From NCBI GenBank assembly GCA_006226545.1, contig SBGR01000071.1, positions 1 through 64,000 on the forward strand: a DNA stretch of 64,000 bases, given 5' to 3'. Both the position numbers and the translations under genes were made by a program. Positions 60,598 to 64,000 of the stretch are shown here, in pieces (position 1 is the first letter of the stretch; each line of letters opens with the position of its first letter). This stretch comes from Bacteroidota bacterium (GTDB lineage Bacteria; Bacteroidota; Bacteroidia; UBA8524). The notes under the pieces are model-generated. The model did no database searches. It was not told the DNA's origin and worked only from the letters and a program-made list of their open reading frames with translations.

Positions 60598-60950
60598 GAC
60601 CTGAGGTTTTGAATTAATGCGATTGCAGTGATAGTAATAGATAATTAGATGAGTATGGTGACTTCTTTTATTGTTTTTGAAGGGAAACCGGGCCTATACG
60701 GAAGTTAAATTATTGAATACCATTATCCACACGTTCATCGAATCGGCCTGAAGAATTTTTAAAAAGGCTGATATATTTTTACCAATAAGGTAAAGTGATG
60801 GGTAGAAGGCTAGGATTCTGTGGAAATATTTGTCATTTTTGTCACGAAATTGGGTTAGGGCAGTCTCATAAAAATACCTGAATCTGGTAATATTCTGATA
60901 AAGCCTTCTCCTTAGTTTTGTACCATTAGCGACAACTAGTGCCCAAAGGA
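60598..60950. other. Intergenic region with a lone -7 box
   Basis: 353 bases with no credible ORF on either strand. TAGTTTTG at 60913-60920 is a perfect TAnnTTTG, 30 bases before the ATG of the PKD gene, but no TTG is found 19-21 bases upstream of it. Nothing else was seen. Confidence 0.4.
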
Positions 60951-63900
60951 ATGAACCGATTACTATCCTCCCTGCGTGCGGTACTTTGCGTGCTACTGCT
61001 GTCGGCTGGTTTATTGGAAGCGAATGCTCAATGTGCAAACATCACTCCTTCGTTTTCAGTCAATGCCACCGGTTGCGGTATTCCACGTAATTATACCTTT
61101 ACCAACACCAGCACCGGTGTAAGTAATGGTGTGGCCACTTATATCTGGCGACACGGTTCTACGGTATTGGATACCTTCACCGGTACCGCATCTACTCCAA
61201 CCTTAAACATCACCAATCCGGGAACCGACACAGTTTGGCTCGTTGCCATCGATACCAATGGCTGTCGAGATTCAGTGATGAATACCTTGGTGACCACCAC
61301 CACGGCCAATACCATCTACGACCAATCTACGAATACCTTCAACTATAGCCCGGTTTGGCAGAATTGTATTCTATTCCTGTCTTCACCCGATTCCTTTGTG
61401 ATTGATGTTTTGGCCTCCGGCACACTGACCAATTATTACATGATTTGGGGCGACGGTGGCATCGATTCCGGGAACTCATTGCCGAATGGTAATACGATAA
61501 GCCACAGCTACCAAAGCTTGGGTACCTATACAGTACGAATTGTTTCTCAAAATGGTTCCTGTATAGATACAGTAACAGGTACCGTTATCAATGAACGTAT
61601 CCCAACCGCGGGAATTATTGGTCCGCCGGCAGGTGGTAACGTGGGCTGTGCTCCACATACGGTTCGGTTTATCAATAACTCATCGAACGTATCAAATGCA
61701 ACTGAATTTCGTTGGGACATGGGCGATGGTAATACCTACCTTTTGGGCTCAGGTACAGCTAACGATACCTTATTCCATACCTATACAGAAGGGCTTTGCA
61801 ATGGCTTGGTTTCCGTTACGGCCTTCAATGCCTGCGGTAGCTCAACTGCTACGTGGACGCCTATTTTTGTGAACGACGAAGACGATGCATCCTTCACGGT
61901 GAATACCACCAACTGTGATCCGAACCTGCCTTTTACCTTCACCAATACCTCTACCAATAATTATTGTACTCCTTCGCAGCGACTTTTTTATTGGGATTTC
62001 GGAGATGGTTCAACCGTGGGTTGGATCAACAATACCTTACCTCAAAACCATACCTTCCCACAAGCCGGCTCTTACCGTGTTCGCCTTATTGATAGCAACC
62101 TCTGCGGTACCGATACCTTTGAGTTTCAAGCGATCATCAACTTCACACCGGTACCCGGATTTTTGTATTCGGTAGACAACGGTTGTCCGCCGCTAGAAGT
62201 GACTGTGATTGATACCACAGCAGGAGTTCAGAACCTGCGCAATTGGACCTATGGCAACGGACAGGTTTCAGCTGATAGCATTGATACCGTGACCTACGTA
62301 ACACCGGGAACCTATAACCTGCAGCTCACGGTAAGTAATATATGTGGAACGGTATCGACCAGCGTACCTATCAATGTATGGAGTCCACCCGATGCGCTTT
62401 TAGCGTCGATCAACGACGGTTGTTCACCACACCAAGTGGGCTTTACCAATGGCTCAACTTTCTTCCACGATTCTACGGTTAGTTTCTTTTGGGACTTTGG
62501 CGATGGCACTACTTCCACTGACCGAGATCCACCGAATAAGATTTATACCAACCCTGGAACCTACCAGGTTCGTTTGTATGTGATTGATACCTGCGGAACG
62601 GATTCTGTTATCCGAACCTTCACCGTACACCCGAAACCGGAGGCGGGCTTTAGCTCAGACACCGTTTGCCAAGGGGTGGCGAATAGCTTTAGCGATACTT
62701 CAACGGTTAGCTCGGGTAGCATTACGGGCTGGACATGGCGTTTTGATAACCCTAGCCAAGGCAGCTCATCGCAACAAAACCCGAACTTCACCTTCAATGC
62801 TGCAGATACCTTCCCGGTTCGCTTGATAGTCAGTACCAACCACGGTTGTTTGGATACCGCAGAAAACCCGGCAGTGGTTTGGGCTAACCCTATAACCTCA
62901 TGGGCTGTTGCACCAAACGATTCGGTCTGTATTGGAACAGCGCAAACCTTTGACGGGACAGCTGCGGCAGGTAGTGGAACCATCGCTTCCTATTTCTGGG
63001 ATTTCGCCAATGGAACTACGTCTGCCCAAGAAGATACAGCCTTGACCTACCCAACAGCGGGCAATTACAGTGTGAAATTCAGGGTAATCAATACCCTCGG
63101 TTGTGCTGATTCCAGCATCGGAACCATTACCGTATTGCCGCTTCCTCAGGTTCAGTTTACCGCCGATACCGCCTGTGTTGGACAGCTTACTACCTTCACC
63201 GATTTGTCAACTGTTTCGCTAGGAACCATTGCACTCAGAGAATGGGACTTAGACAATAACGGCAGCTTCGATAGCACCGGAATCAATACTTCGTATATCT
63301 ACAACTCCATCGGTTCAAGGTATGTGCGATTGCGAGTGAGCACGGCCTTTGGTTGCCAGAACCTAGACAGTAACTTAATTAGCGTTAACCCGCAACCGGT
63401 GCCGGCCATTAGCGTGGATTCTTCCACCATCTGTATGGGACAGCCTGTTACCGTGAGCAATACGTCAACCGGCGCGGTAAGCTTTACCTACGATTTTGGC
63501 GACGGTACCCAAATCACAGTTGGCAATACAAGTTCAGTGCAACATACCTATACCGATTCAGGTATATATACCATCCGCATGTATGCTACCTCAGATCGCG
63601 GTTGTATCGATTCCACCACAGCAACGGTTACCGTTAGGCCAACGCCTTTGGCACAGTTCACGGTAAACCAACAGATTGCTTGTGCGCCGTTTAACTTCGT
63701 CTTTACCAATGGATCCTTGCGTAGCTCGGTTTACGAGTGGTATAGCGATGGCCATTTCGCATCTGCCGCTGAACACAGACCGGATACCCTTATTAGCTTA
63801 GATTCGCAAGTGGTGCGCATTACGCTCATCGCTAACAATACCTTTAGCTGTCCGGCCGATACGGCTGAACTCACCATCGGAACCTCCCGAAACCCAATTG

Positions 63901-64000
63901 CCTCCTTTGTCACCAACCCGGATTCAGGTTGCGGTCCATTGAATGTAGCCTTTGGCAATACCTCGCAATTTGCATCCAGCTTTACTTGGGATTTTGGCAA
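60951..64000 (+). CDS. Giant PKD-repeat surface protein, 5' part only
   Basis: Open from the ATG at 60951 to the right edge, more than 1016 residues. The signal peptide is RLLSSLRAVLCVLLLSAGLL, cleaved near EANAQC. The visible part consists of about twelve tandem PKD-like modules of roughly 80-90 residues; the last is cut by the edge. Typical strands are FRWDMGDGNTY, FYWDFGDGSTV, FFWDFGDGTTS and FTYDFGDGTQI. Most modules begin with one conserved Cys and end with another, as in GCAPHTVRF and CGTDSVIRT. This suggests one disulfide per module. Adhesins of this kind in Bacteroidota usually carry a C-terminal T9SS domain, which would lie outside the window. The preceding gap shows only a -7 box. 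Confidence 0.93.
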   Translation, partial: MNRLLSSLRAVLCVLLLSAGLLEANAQCANITPSFSVNATGCGIPRNYTFTNTSTGVSNGVATYIWRHGSTVLDTFTGTASTPTLNITNPGTDTVWLVAIDTNGCRDSVMNTLVTTTTANTIYDQSTNTFNYSPVWQNCILFLSSPDSFVIDVLASGTLTNYYMIWGDGGIDSGNSLPNGNTISHSYQSLGTYTVRIVSQNGSCIDTVTGTVINERIPTAGIIGPPAGGNVGCAPHTVRFINNSSNVSNATEFRWDMGDGNTYLLGSGTANDTLFHTYTEGLCNGLVSVTAFNACGSSTATWTPIFVNDEDDASFTVNTTNCDPNLPFTFTNTSTNNYCTPSQRLFYWDFGDGSTVGWINNTLPQNHTFPQAGSYRVRLIDSNLCGTDTFEFQAIINFTPVPGFLYSVDNGCPPLEVTVIDTTAGVQNLRNWTYGNGQVSADSIDTVTYVTPGTYNLQLTVSNICGTVSTSVPINVWSPPDALLASINDGCSPHQVGFTNGSTFFHDSTVSFFWDFGDGTTSTDRDPPNKIYTNPGTYQVRLYVIDTCGTDSVIRTFTVHPKPEAGFSSDTVCQGVANSFSDTSTVSSGSITGWTWRFDNPSQGSSSQQNPNFTFNAADTFPVRLIVSTNHGCLDTAENPAVVWANPITSWAVAPNDSVCIGTAQTFDGTAAAGSGTIASYFWDFANGTTSAQEDTALTYPTAGNYSVKFRVINTLGCADSSIGTITVLPLPQVQFTADTACVGQLTTFTDLSTVSLGTIALREWDLDNNGSFDSTGINTSYIYNSIGSRYVRLRVSTAFGCQNLDSNLISVNPQPVPAISVDSSTICMGQPVTVSNTSTGAVSFTYDFGDGTQITVGNTSSVQHTYTDSGIYTIRMYATSDRGCIDSTTATVTVRPTPLAQFTVNQQIACAPFNFVFTNGSLRSSVYEWYSDGHFASAAEHRPDTLISLDSQVVRITLIANNTFSCPADTAELTIGTSRNPIASFVTNPDSGCGPLNVAFGNTSQFASSFTWDFG

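Noticed and set aside
60694-61038. Minus-strand ORF across the start of the PKD gene
   Set aside because: No similarity, and it overlaps the signal peptide of the clearly coding PKD frame.
62561-62983. Minus-strand ORF inside the PKD gene
   Set aside because: Shadow of a repetitive, GC-balanced coding frame. The plus frame has regular PKD motifs throughout.

Overview
The window looks like a chromosomal segment of a Bacteroidota bacterium, probably in or near the Flavobacteriales. Four things point there. Secreted proteins end in the C-terminal sorting domain of the type IX secretion system (T9SS). Promoters follow the Bacteroidota pattern TTG-N19-TAnnTTTG, for example at 25377-25406, 19871-19900 and 22147-22176. 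Shine-Dalgarno sites are scarce. Typical Bacteroidota families are present, such as DUF2795, DUF6132 and a proposed DUF6427-type protein. I see no transposase, integrase, phage gene or CRISPR array. The only RNA gene I can support is a tRNA-Arg(CCU).

Layout. 0-4 kb: an open fragment running off the left edge, tRNA-Arg, a DUF2795 protein, a winged-helix protein and hflX. 3.9-8.2 kb: three co-directional envelope genes, the first a T9SS cargo. 8.2-13.2 kb: polA behind a GT-C membrane protein, and a divergent GT2 glycosyltransferase. 13.2-20.4 kb: a compact five-gene operon (response regulator, regulator-kinase fusion, 7TM sensor kinase, GNAT-fold synthase-like protein, ThiF/nitroreductase fusion) with a divergent response regulator. 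This is the most unusual part of the window. 20.4-31 kb: housekeeping genes (phosphohexomutase, psd, glutamate dehydrogenase, cdsA-DUF2007-CPBP, dusB) and a large T9SS beta-propeller protein. 31-37.5 kb: a PAS/GAF sensor kinase with its AraC-type regulator, an envelope protein and a LuxR-type regulator. 37.7-41.5 kb: pssA-purS-M28 peptidase, then a GH3 family enzyme. 41.5-48.7 kb: a four-gene operon of membrane glycosyltransferases headed by a DUF2723 protein. 48.8-51.8 kb: Tat-exported aminotransferase, menE and trmB. 51.8-52.6 kb: an intergenic repeat island. 52.7-56.1 kb: anmK, a second Glu/Leu/Phe/Val dehydrogenase-family gene and mscS. 56.1-60 kb: an AT-rich accessory stretch of small lipoproteins and secreted proteins separated by duplicated intergenic cassettes. 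60-60.5 kb: a DUF6132-rhodanese pair behind a Crp-like palindrome. From 60951 off the right edge: a giant PKD-repeat surface protein.

How the parts fit. cdsA, pssA and psd make the phosphatidylethanolamine branch of phospholipid synthesis. The surface proteins (3924, 28514, 60951) are likely or possible T9SS cargo. The DUF2723/GT-C/GT2 operon could glycosylate exported proteins. The 13-20 kb cluster joins an uncharacterised enzyme pair to membrane sensing and response-regulator output, which suggests a small-molecule signalling or stress circuit.

Limits. Function calls rest on motif recognition by eye. No database search, structure prediction or promoter statistics were run.
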